From Peribacillus cavernae (GTDB lineage: Bacteria; Bacillota; Bacilli; Bacillales; DSM-1321), in NCBI RefSeq assembly GCF_003989135.1, contig NZ_RYZZ01000006.1, positions 248,001-312,000 of the forward strand: a stretch of 64,000 bases of DNA, read 5' to 3'. The notes below the pieces were generated by a model, which worked only from the letters and a program-made list of their open reading frames with translations, ran no database searches and was not told where the DNA came from. Made by a program: the position numbers and the translations under genes. This document shows, piece after piece, positions 17,098-26,050 of the stretch (its first letter is position 1; each line of letters starts with the position of its first letter).

Positions 17098-17916
17098 ATG
17101 TTGGAGAAAAATATCTCTGTTTTTCGTTTAGCACTGATCATTGCCATTCCTGCCGCTGTTATCGCAGGCCCATTATTTGCTAAGTGGATTAATACACGCG
17201 TGATACCTGAAGGAGAGCCAGAGTTAATTCGCATTAATCAGAGGGGAAAAACATTACCTGGCACGGGAATTTCCTTCTTCATTATTTTATTGCCCGTCAT
17301 ATTAATGATTTTATCAGCTATGGCACCGTATATGTCATTGCCGGATGGCTTAATGAAATTTTCCGCATTTATTGGCAGCCCTGCCATCGCCCTTTTAATT
17401 ACATGTTTCGCTGCTTTCTATTTCCTAGGTATTCGCCAGGGTATGGACGGGACTGTTATTAAAAAGCTAACAGAGGAAAGCTTGCTGCCCGTCGGTTCGA
17501 TTATTTTAATCATTGGTGCAGGTGGTGGATTTAAACAAATTCTAATTGATAGCGGCGTAGGTGATACCATTGGTCAAATGTCCGAGAATTTATCGCTTTC
17601 CCCGCTTGTTTTAGCGTTTATGATAGCGGGTCTTATCCGGATTGCGACAGGTTCAGCGACAGTCGCCTTAACGACAGCCGCCGGAATCGTTTCCCCAATC
17701 ATTGAACATATGTCAGGTGTAAATCTGGAATTGCTTGTAATTGCAACAGGTGCAGGTTCATTAATGTTCTCACACGTAAACGATGCTGGGTTCTGGATGG
17801 TTAAAGAATATTTGGGTTTGACCGTCAAAGAAACTTTTAAAACCTGGACGGTATTGGAGACCCTACTTTCATTTATCGCTTTCGCCGGTGTATTATTGGT
17901 TAATATGTTCATTTAA
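17098..17916 (+). pseudogene. Truncated GntP-type gluconate permease
   Basis: The 272 residues match the C-terminal part of a GntP permease: AGPLFAKWIN after the central loop, IGSPAIALLITCFAAF, GSIILIIGAGGGFKQIL, RIATGSATVALTTAAGI and the FSHVNDAGFWMVKEYLGL end. Full-length members have about 445-450 residues, so some 170 N-terminal residues (five or more membrane segments) are missing, and no matching frame exists upstream. Without that half, transport is unlikely. The ATG at 17098 has a poor ribosome site. The 3' end and terminator are intact. Confidence 0.75.
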
Positions 17917-17955
17917 TACAACGGCTGCTAGAAAACGGTTAAACAGTGGGTAAAG

Positions 17956-18000
17956 AAAAGCTGCGAGCAACAGACGTTATCTGTTATTCGCAGCTTTTTT
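17956..18000 (+). terminator. Terminator after gntP remnant
   Basis: AAAAGCTGCGA pairs with TCGCAGCTTTTTT; the loop contains an inner AACAGA/TCTGTT hairpin. Confidence 0.9.
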
Positions 18001-18016
18001 GTTTTCAAGTGATTTT

Positions 18017-18271
18017 TTATAAAGTTTTCACATACTCCTCAATCATATCAGCCGTAACGTTTCTTCGATTTGGAATAATCCGCAATTTGGGCAGACGGTT
18101 CATTTCGTTCGTTATTTCATTTATTTTATCTGTCGTAAATGGACGTCCCTGTTTACATAAGGCAACTGTTTGTTCGATATAATTTTCACGTTCCTGATCC
18201 AAGCTTAAAAAGTGATTATAAATTTCGTTTTGTTTCCTTGCATGAATTGCAAGATCTTTATGTACACTCAT
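18017..18271 (-). CDS. DUF2533-like small protein (YpbS type)
   Basis: An 84-residue charged helical protein beginning MSVHKDLAIHARKQNEIYN and containing the LDQERENYIEQTVALCKQG segment, which resembles Bacillus DUF2533 (YpbS) proteins. GGAGTG precedes the ATG by seven bases. It is monocistronic and convergent with the gntP remnant. Function unknown; the family call rests on memory of the pattern and needs a profile search. Confidence 0.6.
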   Translation of the reverse strand: MSVHKDLAIHARKQNEIYNHFLSLDQERENYIEQTVALCKQGRPFTTDKINEITNEMNRLPKLRIIPNRRNVTADMIEEYVKTL

Positions 18272-18415
18272 TTTGTCACTCCTATTTTATTACTGATCTT
18301 ACTAAACATATTATCATTTTTTATTTATTTCGTTAAGCGAAGCCGATTTTAATCAGCTAAAAGCAGTCAGAAATGCAGACCCTCAGAATATTATTTTCTT
18401 GAGAGGTGATTCCAA

Positions 18416-18769
18416 ATGGAAAATGAGACAAACGTTTGTTTTTACTGTAAACGATTAGTGACATTTACCACCGATACTTGTCCCAATTGCCATAAACCGA
18501 AGAAGTTTATTTTTGAAAAAGAGATAAAAAAGTGGGAAGTACAAAAAAAGAAGCAGCAAGCCGACTGGAATAAAAACGAACTGGCACGATTAAGAAACCT
18601 TAACCTAAGCAAGATCCAATGGGAGTACATCAAAGTAGTCAGTCCAACGGAGCATGAAATGAATAAATTGGGCGCCTATGGCTGGGAGTTAATTGTCACG
18701 CATACGCTACAGCAGGATGAAGATAAGTCCAAACAGGAATATATCTTTAAACGGATATATAATAAATAA
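18416..18769 (+). CDS. Zinc-ribbon plus DUF4177-like domain protein
   Basis: 117 residues. The N terminus has CFYC (8-11) and CPNC (23-26), a zinc ribbon; a charged helix follows (about 30-60), and the C terminus (WEYIKVVSPTEHEMNKLGAY then GWELIVTHTL and YIFKR) has the look of the DUF4177 fold: a strand, a helix ending in GAYGWEL and two strands. GAGAGGTGA is the ribosome site. Role unknown; no operon partner. Confidence 0.65.
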   Translation: MENETNVCFYCKRLVTFTTDTCPNCHKPKKFIFEKEIKKWEVQKKKQQADWNKNELARLRNLNLSKIQWEYIKVVSPTEHEMNKLGAYGWELIVTHTLQQDEDKSKQEYIFKRIYNK

Positions 18770-18863
18770 AGATGCTTTCTATAATATAAGGAAAATAGTT
18801 GCAGCGAGAGTTTCCAGTTTACATTTTGATTCTCTATCGCTATGATTAATGAAAAGAATATCA

Positions 18864-18962
18864 AGCTACTAGGGGTGCCCTGTTTTACGGGCTGAGAGGA
18901 AAATGCAAAGTTTTTTAACCCTTCAGACCTGATCTGGATCATGCCAGCGTAGGAAAGTAGTG
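18864..18962 (+). promoter_or_regulatory. TPP riboswitch (THI element) of the thi salvage operon
   Basis: All conserved pieces are present in order: CTACTAGGGGTGCCC, GGGCTGAGAGG, AACCCTTCAGACCTGATCTG, GATCATGCCAGCGTAGG and the closing AGTAG that pairs with CTACT. Binding of thiamine pyrophosphate should favour the terminator at 18994-19025 and shut off the genes behind it. Confidence 0.97.
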
Positions 18963-18993
18963 AATGGAAAAAGCCTTTTTCCTTTACATACTA

Positions 18994-19025
18994 AACCAGG
19001 TCCTTTCACGGATCTGGTTTTTTTA
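18994..19025 (+). terminator. Riboswitch-controlled terminator
   Basis: AACCAGGTCC pairs with GGATCTGGTT, followed by seven T residues, between the TPP aptamer and the first gene. It is the expected expression platform. Confidence 0.9.
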
Positions 19026-19045
19026 CATTCAGGGGGATGATAACG

Positions 19046-19807
19046 ATGAGAATTAATGAGCAAGTAGTACTGGTAACAGGAGGCAGCCGTGGTTTAGGAA
19101 GTGAAACGATCAAGGCTTTTGCCAGAGAAGGCGCTAAAGTGGTCATTAACTACTTTAACAGTGAGGAAAAAGCTTTGGAGCTTAAAGAACAAATCGGCAC
19201 AAACGCAATCGCGCTTCAGGCGGATGTCCGCGATCATGAGCAAGTTCAGGCGATGTTCCGGCAGGCAAACGAATATTTCAATCAACCAGTTACAACCATC
19301 GTCAACAATGCCCTTGTGAATTTCCGGTTTGATCCCGTTTCAAAAAAGGACGCTTCAGAAATTTCATGGGCGGATTTCCAAATCCAGCTTGAAAGTTCGA
19401 TACGCGGTGCCTTAAACACTATCCAGGCCGGGCTGCCTGATTTTAAGGAGATTGGCTTTGGAAGAATCATCAATATTGGCACGAACCTGTTTCAAAATCC
19501 GGTTGTAGCCTACCATGATTACACAACAAGTAAAGCTGCTTTGTTAGGCTTTACACGGAATATGGCTAATGAATTGGGGCAATACGGGATAACTGTTAAT
19601 ATGGTTTCGGGCGGGCTGTTAAAAATGACGGATGCAAGTTCGGCGACTTCAGAAGAAGTTTTTGCCTTAATCGAATCCTCGACACCGCTTCGAAAAGCAA
19701 CGGATCCTAACGAATTAGCAGATGCGATCCTATTTTTTGCTTCACCCTGGGGAAGAGCCGTCACTGGGCAGAACCTGGTGGTAGACGGCGGTTTGGTCAT
19801 GGATTAA
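19046..19807 (+). CDS. Short-chain dehydrogenase/reductase, first gene of the TPP-controlled operon
   Basis: 253 residues, classical SDR fold: nucleotide loop TGGSRGLG near residue 12, NNAL after the fourth strand, and YTTSK as the catalytic Tyr-Lys pair. The residue 13 positions before the Tyr, normally Ser, is Thr (NIGTNLF). It resembles FabG-type 3-oxoacyl-ACP reductases, but riboswitch control and the 17-base gap to thiM place it in thiamine metabolism; what it reduces is unknown. ATG 19046 is preferred to 19037 because AGGGGG abuts the latter and stands nine bases ahead of the former. Confidence 0.85.
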   Translation: MRINEQVVLVTGGSRGLGSETIKAFAREGAKVVINYFNSEEKALELKEQIGTNAIALQADVRDHEQVQAMFRQANEYFNQPVTTIVNNALVNFRFDPVSKKDASEISWADFQIQLESSIRGALNTIQAGLPDFKEIGFGRIINIGTNLFQNPVVAYHDYTTSKAALLGFTRNMANELGQYGITVNMVSGGLLKMTDASSATSEEVFALIESSTPLRKATDPNELADAILFFASPWGRAVTGQNLVVDGGLVMD

Positions 19808-19824
19808 GGTTGGAGGGGAATATA

Positions 19825-20661
19825 ATGGATAAACCAATGATAAGTGCTTCGTTACAAAGAGTACGGGATGTAAATCCACTCATACACAATATTACAAATG
19901 TTGTCGTTACTAATTTTACAGCTAATGGACTGCTTTCGCTTGGGGCATCACCTGTAATGGCGTATGCTCCAGAAGAAGTAGCCGATATGGCGAAGATAGC
20001 AGGGGCTCTCGTTTTGAATATCGGTACATTAAACCCGGTTGTTGTGGAATCGATGATTATCGCCGGGAAGACGGCAAACGAGTATGGAATCCCTGTTATT
20101 TTTGATCCAGTTGGAGCCGGCGCCACAACTTACCGAACAGAAACCGCTCAAAAGATTATGAACGAAATAAACGTGGCAGTCATAAGAGGCAATGCGGCCG
20201 AAATTGCAAATGTCGCAGGAAAACAATCCAACATCAAGGGAGTAGAGGCTGGCAATACACAAGGTGATTTTGTTGAACTAGCGATTTCTACAGCTAAAAA
20301 ACTGAATACCGTGGTGGTCACTACTGGGAAAGAGGATGTGATTACTGATGGAGATACAACTTATCTGGTTGCCAATGGACATCCCATTCTTACAAAAGTC
20401 ACAGGCACCGGGTGTTTGTTAACTTCTGTGATTGGGGCGTTCGCAGCGGTTGAAAAAGATATACTGCAGGCCTCTGTTTCAGCGTTAACTTATTATGGGG
20501 TTACGGCTGAAATCGCGGCAAGAAAAACAGCTGAGCAGGGACCAGGCAGTTTCCAAATCGAATTCTTAAATCAATTGTCTAAAGTTTCTTCCAGTGATAT
20601 TGATCAATATGGAGATGTTAAAAAGTTGCAAATAGACAAGAAAGGAGGCAAACAACTATGA
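19825..20661 (+). CDS. thiM: Hydroxyethylthiazole kinase
   Basis: 278 residues. [19 protein letters not shown] at the N terminus, [11 protein letters not shown] in the middle and the C-terminal [16 protein letters not shown] anion-hole/catalytic Cys segment identify ThiM. It phosphorylates 4-methyl-5-hydroxyethylthiazole with ATP for thiamine salvage. ATG 19825 is chosen because GGAGGGG stands six bases ahead; the TTG at 19810 overlaps that site. Its stop overlaps the start of thiD (ATGA). Confidence 0.95.
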   Translation: MDKPMISASLQRVRDVNPLIHNITNVVVTNFTANGLLSLGASPVMAYAPEEVADMAKIAGALVLNIGTLNPVVVESMIIAGKTANEYGIPVIFDPVGAGATTYRTETAQKIMNEINVAVIRGNAAEIANVAGKQSNIKGVEAGNTQGDFVELAISTAKKLNTVVVTTGKEDVITDGDTTYLVANGHPILTKVTGTGCLLTSVIGAFAAVEKDILQASVSALTYYGVTAEIAARKTAEQGPGSFQIEFLNQLSKVSSSDIDQYGDVKKLQIDKKGGKQL

Positions 20662-21482
20662 AAAAGGCATTGACAATTGCGGGCTCTGACAGTGGAGGCG
20701 GAGCAGGGATCCAGGCCGATTTAAAGACCTTTCAGGAATTAGAAGTTTTTGGAATGTCTGCTTTGACTGCAGTAACGGCTCAAAATACATTGGGAGTACA
20801 AGCAGTATACCCGATGACTGCTGAAGCGGTTATGACACAAATTGACTCGATCGGAGAGGATATCGGCGCAGATGCCGTTAAAACAGGTATGCTTTTTAAC
20901 GCTGAAATCATTGAGGCAGTTGCAAAAAAAATGTACCATTATCATTGGACTAATGTCGTGGTCGACCCCGTTATGATTGCTAAAGGCGGGGCGTCCTTGC
21001 TGCAAAATGAAGCCATATCTGCTTTAATACAATTTTTACTGCCCCTTTCCACTGTGATTACACCCAACATTCCGGAAGCTGAAGTATTGACGAACTTGTC
21101 TATCCAAACGGCTGAGGATAAAAAAGAAGCCGCCAAAAAGCTGCTTGCATTAGGTGTCAAAAATGTAGTCATAAAAGGTGGCCATGATGAAGATCCAAAT
21201 CAAGCGGTGGATCTTTTCTACGACGGCCTTGAATTTGTGTTTATAAAGAGCAAACGAATTAACACAAAGAACACCCATGGCACAGGATGTACCTTTTCCG
21301 CGGCTGTTGCGGCCGAGCTGGCCAAAGGGCACCTTGTATATGACGCTGTTGCCAAAGCGAAAAGCTTTATTCAGGCAGCTATCGAAGATCAACTGGATAT
21401 CGGCCACGGCCATGGCCCTACAAATCATTGGGCTTTCAGAAAAAAAGGAGCAGGAACCGAACATGGCGAGATCCAACAGTGA
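20658..21482 (+). CDS. thiD: Hydroxymethylpyrimidine / phosphomethylpyrimidine kinase
   Basis: 274 residues, ribokinase fold: [20 protein letters not shown] at the N terminus, [12 protein letters not shown] in the middle and [18 protein letters not shown] with the catalytic Asp-equivalent region at the C terminus. It phosphorylates HMP to HMP-P and HMP-PP, feeding ThiE. Starts in the ATGA overlap with thiM; AAAGGAGG stands ahead. Its 3' end overlaps thiE by 20 bases. Confidence 0.95.
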   Translation: MKKALTIAGSDSGGGAGIQADLKTFQELEVFGMSALTAVTAQNTLGVQAVYPMTAEAVMTQIDSIGEDIGADAVKTGMLFNAEIIEAVAKKMYHYHWTNVVVDPVMIAKGGASLLQNEAISALIQFLLPLSTVITPNIPEAEVLTNLSIQTAEDKKEAAKKLLALGVKNVVIKGGHDEDPNQAVDLFYDGLEFVFIKSKRINTKNTHGTGCTFSAAVAAELAKGHLVYDAVAKAKSFIQAAIEDQLDIGHGHGPTNHWAFRKKGAGTEHGEIQQ

Positions 21483-22116
21483 TTCATTAAAAGATTTATT
21501 AAAGGTCTATTTTATAATGGGCAGTACGAATTGTACAAAAAACCCTGCGGAGGTCTTAAAAGAAGCGATAGCAGGAGGGATTACCCTCTTTCAATATCGG
21601 GAAAAGGGAAAGGGTGCCTTGGCAGGGGATAAAAAATATGAACTTGCCAAGGAGTTGCAGAGTATTTGTATCGAAAATCATATTCCTTTTATTATCAATG
21701 ATGATATTGACTTGGCTATGGCGCTAAATGCGGACGGTGTTCATATAGGCCAAGAAGATGATCCTGTTGAAATGGTACGAGAGAAGATAGGGGATAAAAC
21801 CCTTGGCATTTCTGTCCATACTTATGAAGAAGCGATGACTTCGATTCAAGCTGGAGCCGATTATTTTGGGATAGGTCCGATCTATCCTACTAATACAAAG
21901 GAAGACGTTCGGTCCGTTCAAGGAACGTATCTTATTGAAGAAATCCGAAAAAAAGGACTGAAAACACCTATCGTTGGAATTGGCGGAATCACTGCCGAAA
22001 ATGCAAAACCTGTTATCAAAGCAGGCGCTGATGGCGTTTCCGTGATTACGGCGATAAGCCATGCTGAATCGATTAGCGATGCTGCTGCTGAATTACGAAA
22101 AAACGTATTTCGTTAA
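21463..22116 (+). CDS. thiE: Thiamine-phosphate synthase
   Basis: 217 residues, TIM barrel: [12 protein letters not shown] at the start, [12 protein letters not shown] with the conserved Gln-Arg-Lys, [20 protein letters not shown], the pyrophosphate loop [14 protein letters not shown] and [13 protein letters not shown]. It joins HMP-PP and thiazole phosphate to thiamine phosphate. The start at 21463 lies inside the end of thiD with AAAAAAGGAG upstream; longer frames reaching back to 21277 are just thiD in another frame. Confidence 0.95.
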   Translation: MARSNSDSLKDLLKVYFIMGSTNCTKNPAEVLKEAIAGGITLFQYREKGKGALAGDKKYELAKELQSICIENHIPFIINDDIDLAMALNADGVHIGQEDDPVEMVREKIGDKTLGISVHTYEEAMTSIQAGADYFGIGPIYPTNTKEDVRSVQGTYLIEEIRKKGLKTPIVGIGGITAENAKPVIKAGADGVSVITAISHAESISDAAAELRKNVFR

Positions 22117-22128
22117 TACTGAAATTAA

Positions 22129-22152
22129 GGGCTGCTGATGCAGCTCTTTTTT
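22129..22152 (+). terminator. Terminator of thi salvage operon
   Basis: GGGCTGC pairs with GCAGCTC (one G-T pair), then TTTTTT. Confidence 0.85.
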
Positions 22153-22263
22153 AAAAAAGAAACTATACCTTTTTCAGTGTGTACAGCGTCCAGTACAAGC
22201 AGCCTAGCCAGTTTTCACCTTTGGAACAACCCCTTTACAATCTTTTGGATAAAAAAGGAGAGA

Positions 22264-22386
22264 TTAGCAACCAAACCGTAAATTTAGCAACAAAATAACA
22301 CTGATGTTGACTTCCTTTTTTTGGGCGCTTCCGCTCTTCATATTAAAAACGAACAATTCTTGCTAAATCAAAGGAAAATTCAGCAA
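22264..22386. repeat. Spaced TTAGCAA motifs upstream of the E1 alpha gene
   Basis: TTAGCAA occurs at 22264 and 22284, exactly 20 bp apart. Further down, TTGCTAAAT (22360) and ATTCAGCAA (22378-22386) form a near-perfect inverted repeat with an intervening purine-rich spacer, 35 bases before the start codon. They could be binding sites or a leader hairpin for the dehydrogenase operon. No sigma-54 type -24/-12 pair is visible. Confidence 0.45.
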
Positions 22387-22420
22387 CTTTATCGAAGTTT
22401 ATTGATAAAGGAGGTTTACT

Positions 22421-23488
22421 ATGAATTGGATAAATGAAAGTTGCGTAACTGTTGATATGTTTCAGCTGCTAAATGAAGGAGGGAAGCTTGTTGGGGAGAA
22501 GCCGGATATTCCCGATGATAAGTTGCTCCAGCTTTATAAACAAATGATTTTTTCCAGGGTTTTTGATGAACGGGCGCTAAAATTGCAAAGACAGGGGAGA
22601 ATTGGAACTTATGCTCCATTTACAGGACAGGAGGCTGCACAGGTAGGCAGCGCCGCGGCTTTGGATAAAGGCGACTGGGTATTCCCATCTTACCGGGAAG
22701 TGGCTGTTTCCCTGGTCCGCGGAGTTCCTGCGTCGCAATCATTGCTCTATACAATGGGCCACCATTCAGGAAGCGGAGATCCGGACGCTCATATGTTCCC
22801 TGTTCAAATCATCATTGCCAGTCAGACTCTGCATGCTGTCGGAAGTGCATGGGCGAGCAAGTATAAAAAAGAAAAACAGGTAAGTGTGGCCTACCTCGGT
22901 GATGGTGCGACGTCTGAAGGTGATTTTCATGAAGCGCTTAATTTTGCCGGAGTGAATTCATTGCCTGTCATTTTTTTCGTGCAAAATAATCAATGGGCCA
23001 TCAGCGTGCCGCTTTCCAGTCAGACTGCCAGCAAATCGATTGCCCAAAAAGGCATTGCTTATGGCCTAACAAGCATACAGGTTGACGGTAATGATGTCCT
23101 CGCTGTTTATGAAACGATGAAAAAAGCGGTTCAGCTTGCCAAGGAAGGAAAGCCGATATTGATTGAAGCTGTTACCTATCGTCAAGGTCCTCATACAACG
23201 GCAGATGATCCAACAAAATACCGCACCAAAGAAGAATTATCCGCTTGGAAACAAAAAGATCCTCTGTTACGGATGAAGCACTATTTAATCCATAATCATT
23301 TATGGAATGAGACGCAGGAAGAAGAAGAAACGGCTATAGCTGAACAAAAGATGACCGAAGCCTATCAGACTGCCATTCAAACCCCAAGAAGCGGGCTGGA
23401 TGATATATTTCAAAATGTTTATCATAAAAAAACATCCAATTTAGAAGAGCAACAGAACAGCAGCAAGAGAGGAGAAGTTTCGGTATGA
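22421..23488 (+). CDS. 2-oxoacid dehydrogenase E1 alpha subunit (pyruvate dehydrogenase-like)
   Basis: 355 residues. TPP-binding motif GDGATSEGDFHEALNFAGV then NNQWAIS near residue 190; the phosphorylation-loop-like segment YRQGPHTTADDPTKYR at about 260. LQRQGRIGTYAPFTGQEAAQ fits PdhA-type rather than BkdA-type subunits, though the substrate cannot be fixed by eye. AAAGGAGG precedes the ATG. First gene of a three-gene operon; its stop overlaps the E1 beta start (ATGA). Confidence 0.9.
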   Translation: MNWINESCVTVDMFQLLNEGGKLVGEKPDIPDDKLLQLYKQMIFSRVFDERALKLQRQGRIGTYAPFTGQEAAQVGSAAALDKGDWVFPSYREVAVSLVRGVPASQSLLYTMGHHSGSGDPDAHMFPVQIIIASQTLHAVGSAWASKYKKEKQVSVAYLGDGATSEGDFHEALNFAGVNSLPVIFFVQNNQWAISVPLSSQTASKSIAQKGIAYGLTSIQVDGNDVLAVYETMKKAVQLAKEGKPILIEAVTYRQGPHTTADDPTKYRTKEELSAWKQKDPLLRMKHYLIHNHLWNETQEEEETAIAEQKMTEAYQTAIQTPRSGLDDIFQNVYHKKTSNLEEQQNSSKRGEVSV

Positions 23489-24468
23489 CCGTAATGAATA
23501 TGGTCCAGGCAATAAATGCGGCATTGAAAAGCGAGATGCTCCAGGATGACCGCGTTATTTGTTTAGGAGAAGACGTTGGCAGAAATGGCGGTGTCTTTCG
23601 TGTAACGGATGGATTAATGGACATATTTGGAGCAGAACGTGTGGTGGACACACCACTTGCCGAATCTGCGATTATTGGAGCGGCAGTCGGGATGGCTGCA
23701 AGAGGACTCAGACCGGTTGCTGAAATTCAGTTTTTAGGATTCATCTATGAGGCAATGGATCAAATGGCTTCACAGGCTGCCAGACTCCGGTTTAAATCAG
23801 GCGGTAAATTTAGCGCCCCGATGGTGGTTCGCGCTCCCTATGGCGGCGGAGTCAGGACGCCAGAATTGCATTCAGATAGCTTAGAAGCATTATTTTTACA
23901 TACGCCTGGATTAAAAGTTGTCATGCCAAGTACTCCATATGATGCAAAAGGGCTTTTGACATCTGCGATACGGGATGAAGACCCGGTATTATTCCTGGAA
24001 CCAATGAAATTATATCGCGCTTTCAGCGAAGATGTACCCGAAGAAGATTATGAGGTGGAAATCGGAAAAGCAAAGGTCATTCAAGATGGAAACGATTTAA
24101 CGATTATCAGCTGGGGCCAAAGCATCCATACTGTACAAAAGGCGGTAAAAGAGTGGGAGGAACAAAAGAATCTCTCAATAGAAATAATTGATCTGAGAAC
24201 GATCGCACCGCTAGATTTGGATACCATTATCCAATCAGCGAAAAAGACGGGAAGGGTCATGATCGTACACGAAGCCGTCAAGTCAGGCGGGGTCGGTGCA
24301 GAACTTGCTGCGTTAATCAGTGAAAAAGCTATGTTTTATATGTTTGCACCTATTTTACGGATAGCTGGCTTTGATACGCCTTATCCATTTCCAATGGTCG
24401 AGGACGAATGGCTTCCAAATGTTGAAAGGATTAATAAGGCGATTGAAGAAATGCTCTCTTATTCTTAA
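23485..24468 (+). CDS. 2-oxoacid dehydrogenase E1 beta subunit
   Basis: 327 residues. The N-terminal CLGEDVGRNGGVFRVTDGL, the RPVAEIQFLGF strand, RAPYGGGVRTPELHSDSLEA and the C-terminal transketolase domain with EIIDLRTIAPLD and VHEAVKSGGVGAE are those of E1 beta. It forms the alpha2-beta2 decarboxylase that transfers the acyl group to the lipoyl arm of E2. Coupled to E1 alpha by a 4-base overlap. Confidence 0.92.
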   Translation: MTVMNMVQAINAALKSEMLQDDRVICLGEDVGRNGGVFRVTDGLMDIFGAERVVDTPLAESAIIGAAVGMAARGLRPVAEIQFLGFIYEAMDQMASQAARLRFKSGGKFSAPMVVRAPYGGGVRTPELHSDSLEALFLHTPGLKVVMPSTPYDAKGLLTSAIRDEDPVLFLEPMKLYRAFSEDVPEEDYEVEIGKAKVIQDGNDLTIISWGQSIHTVQKAVKEWEEQKNLSIEIIDLRTIAPLDLDTIIQSAKKTGRVMIVHEAVKSGGVGAELAALISEKAMFYMFAPILRIAGFDTPYPFPMVEDEWLPNVERINKAIEEMLSYS

Positions 24469-24485
24469 TAGAAAGGAAGACGACC

Positions 24486-25712
24486 ATGAGTTATATGTTT
24501 ATACTGCCGGATATTGGCGAAGGATTGCATGAAGCAGAAATAGTTACTTGGTTCGTTAAGACAGGCGATTTTGTGAAAGAAAATCAAAATATCGTCGAAG
24601 TTCAAACCGACAAGGCTGTTGTGGAACTCCCATCTCCTTATACTGGTATTGTTGAATCTCTTGGTGCCGAGGAGGGAGAAATCGTCAAGGTAGGCGAACC
24701 ATTGATCCGCTTTCAAATAGAAAACGGATCAAACAGCAAAGCTTCCTGTGGACAAGAAAAGGAAGACTTACATTTTGAAAACTCTGTTTCCTCGATACAT
24801 ACAAGTGCAAAAGTATCAAATCGTGTCATAGCAGCGCCCGGTGTTAGAAAACTTGCGCGAACGCTGGGTGTTGACCTCATAAACGTAACTCCTTCTGCCA
24901 AAGGCGGAAGGGTTACAGCCGGGGATGTAACAGCATTCAAAGAACGATTGGATCAAACGAACGAGGCTGTATCTACTATTGAAAAACCGGTCGATAAAAG
25001 ATTACCAATCGAGTTCCCAGAAACCGAAAAAAGGGTAAGAATAAAGGGAATTCGCAAGAAAATCTTTGAAAATATGAAGCGTTCACAGCTTGCTGCTGCA
25101 CAATGTACAGGAATGGAAGAGATTAATGTTACAAGATTGGTAGAAGCGAGGAAAAGAATTTTACCTTATGCCGAGAAAAAAGGGATCAAAATGACTTATC
25201 TCCCTTTTATCATTAAGGCCGTTGCAAAAACACTCACCCAGATCCCAGTGTTTAATTCTTCAGTTGATGAAGAAAATATGGAGATTATCTATCATCCTTC
25301 TATTCATATCGGGATTGCCACAGCAACTCAAGCAGGGCTTATCGTTCCTGTACTTAAAAATGCAGATCAAAAATCAATTTTTGAAATGGCGATGGAGTTG
25401 GAGCGGCTTACAAATAAAGCGCATTCAAAGCAATTAACGGCAGAGGAACTGACAGGAAGCACATTTACCATATCAAATACAGGCAGTAAGGGAGGATTTT
25501 TTGCCACTCCTATCATTAATTATCCCGAGGCAGCAATTCTAGGGGTTCATAGTATTAAAAAGAAACCGGTCGTGGAAGATGATCAAATTATTATTGGCGA
25601 GATGATGGGAATGTCGCTGACATTTGACCACCGAATTATCGATGGAGAGCCTGCGGGAATATTTATATCTACTTTTGCTGAATATTTACAGGTTCCGGAA
25701 CTACTTATGTAA
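24486..25712 (+). CDS. 2-oxoacid dehydrogenase E2, dihydrolipoamide acyltransferase
   Basis: 408 residues with a single lipoyl domain (IVEVQTDKAVVELPSP, lipoyl-Lys in TDKA near residue 43), a peripheral subunit-binding domain (APGVRKLARTLGVDL near 118, with KGGRVTAGDV), and the catalytic core ending in LTFDHRIIDGEPAG with the HxxxDG motif. AGAAAGGAAG is the ribosome site, 17 bases after E1 beta. A terminator follows directly, so no E3 lipoamide dehydrogenase is encoded with it; E3 must be shared with another complex. Confidence 0.92.
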   Translation: MSYMFILPDIGEGLHEAEIVTWFVKTGDFVKENQNIVEVQTDKAVVELPSPYTGIVESLGAEEGEIVKVGEPLIRFQIENGSNSKASCGQEKEDLHFENSVSSIHTSAKVSNRVIAAPGVRKLARTLGVDLINVTPSAKGGRVTAGDVTAFKERLDQTNEAVSTIEKPVDKRLPIEFPETEKRVRIKGIRKKIFENMKRSQLAAAQCTGMEEINVTRLVEARKRILPYAEKKGIKMTYLPFIIKAVAKTLTQIPVFNSSVDEENMEIIYHPSIHIGIATATQAGLIVPVLKNADQKSIFEMAMELERLTNKAHSKQLTAEELTGSTFTISNTGSKGGFFATPIINYPEAAILGVHSIKKKPVVEDDQIIIGEMMGMSLTFDHRIIDGEPAGIFISTFAEYLQVPELLM

Positions 25713-25747
25713 TAGAAGTTATGCAAAAAGAATCTGGCTAAGAATCG

Positions 25748-25794
25748 AAAAAGCCGTGAATAAAAGACATTGTCTTTTATTCACGGCTTTTTTT
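25748..25794 (+). terminator. Terminator of the dehydrogenase operon
   Basis: A long stem: AAGCCGTGAATAAAAGACA pairs with TGTCTTTTATTCACGGCTT, then T residues. Confidence 0.95.
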
Positions 25795-25934
25795 AATTTC
25801 AAAAAAGGATGTACACTTATTACTTTTTACCAGTTTAGGTACACTACGTTAAATGTGAAAAGACAGGATATCTCTCACCTAACTTGCGATAGATAAGTGT
25901 TTTACGTTGTTTCACTCCCTGATCACGAATATTC

Positions 25935-26014
25935 ATCTCAAATTGAGATGGGTATTATCTAAATTATGTATTGTTTGAGATTAATTAAATAACTTACAAT
26001 AAAACATATATAAT
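25935..26014 (+). promoter_or_regulatory. gltA promoter with GltC-like dyad
   Basis: ATCTCAAATTGAGAT (25935-25949) is a perfect dyad, and a second TTTGAGAT half-site lies at 25974-25981. TATAAT at 26009-26014 is a good -10 box, but the -35 region is poor. LysR-type GltC in Bacillus subtilis activates gltAB from ATCTC/GAGAT dyads near a weak promoter, and this arrangement matches. No divergent gltC gene is present; the upstream neighbour is the E2 gene. Confidence 0.65.
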
Positions 26015-26050
26015 CGGCAATGGCCAAGAGTAAAAAACGGGGGGAATAAC

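Noticed and set aside
22153-22420. Sigma-54 promoter for the dehydrogenase operon
   Set aside because: No GG at -24 with GC at -12 at the right spacing.
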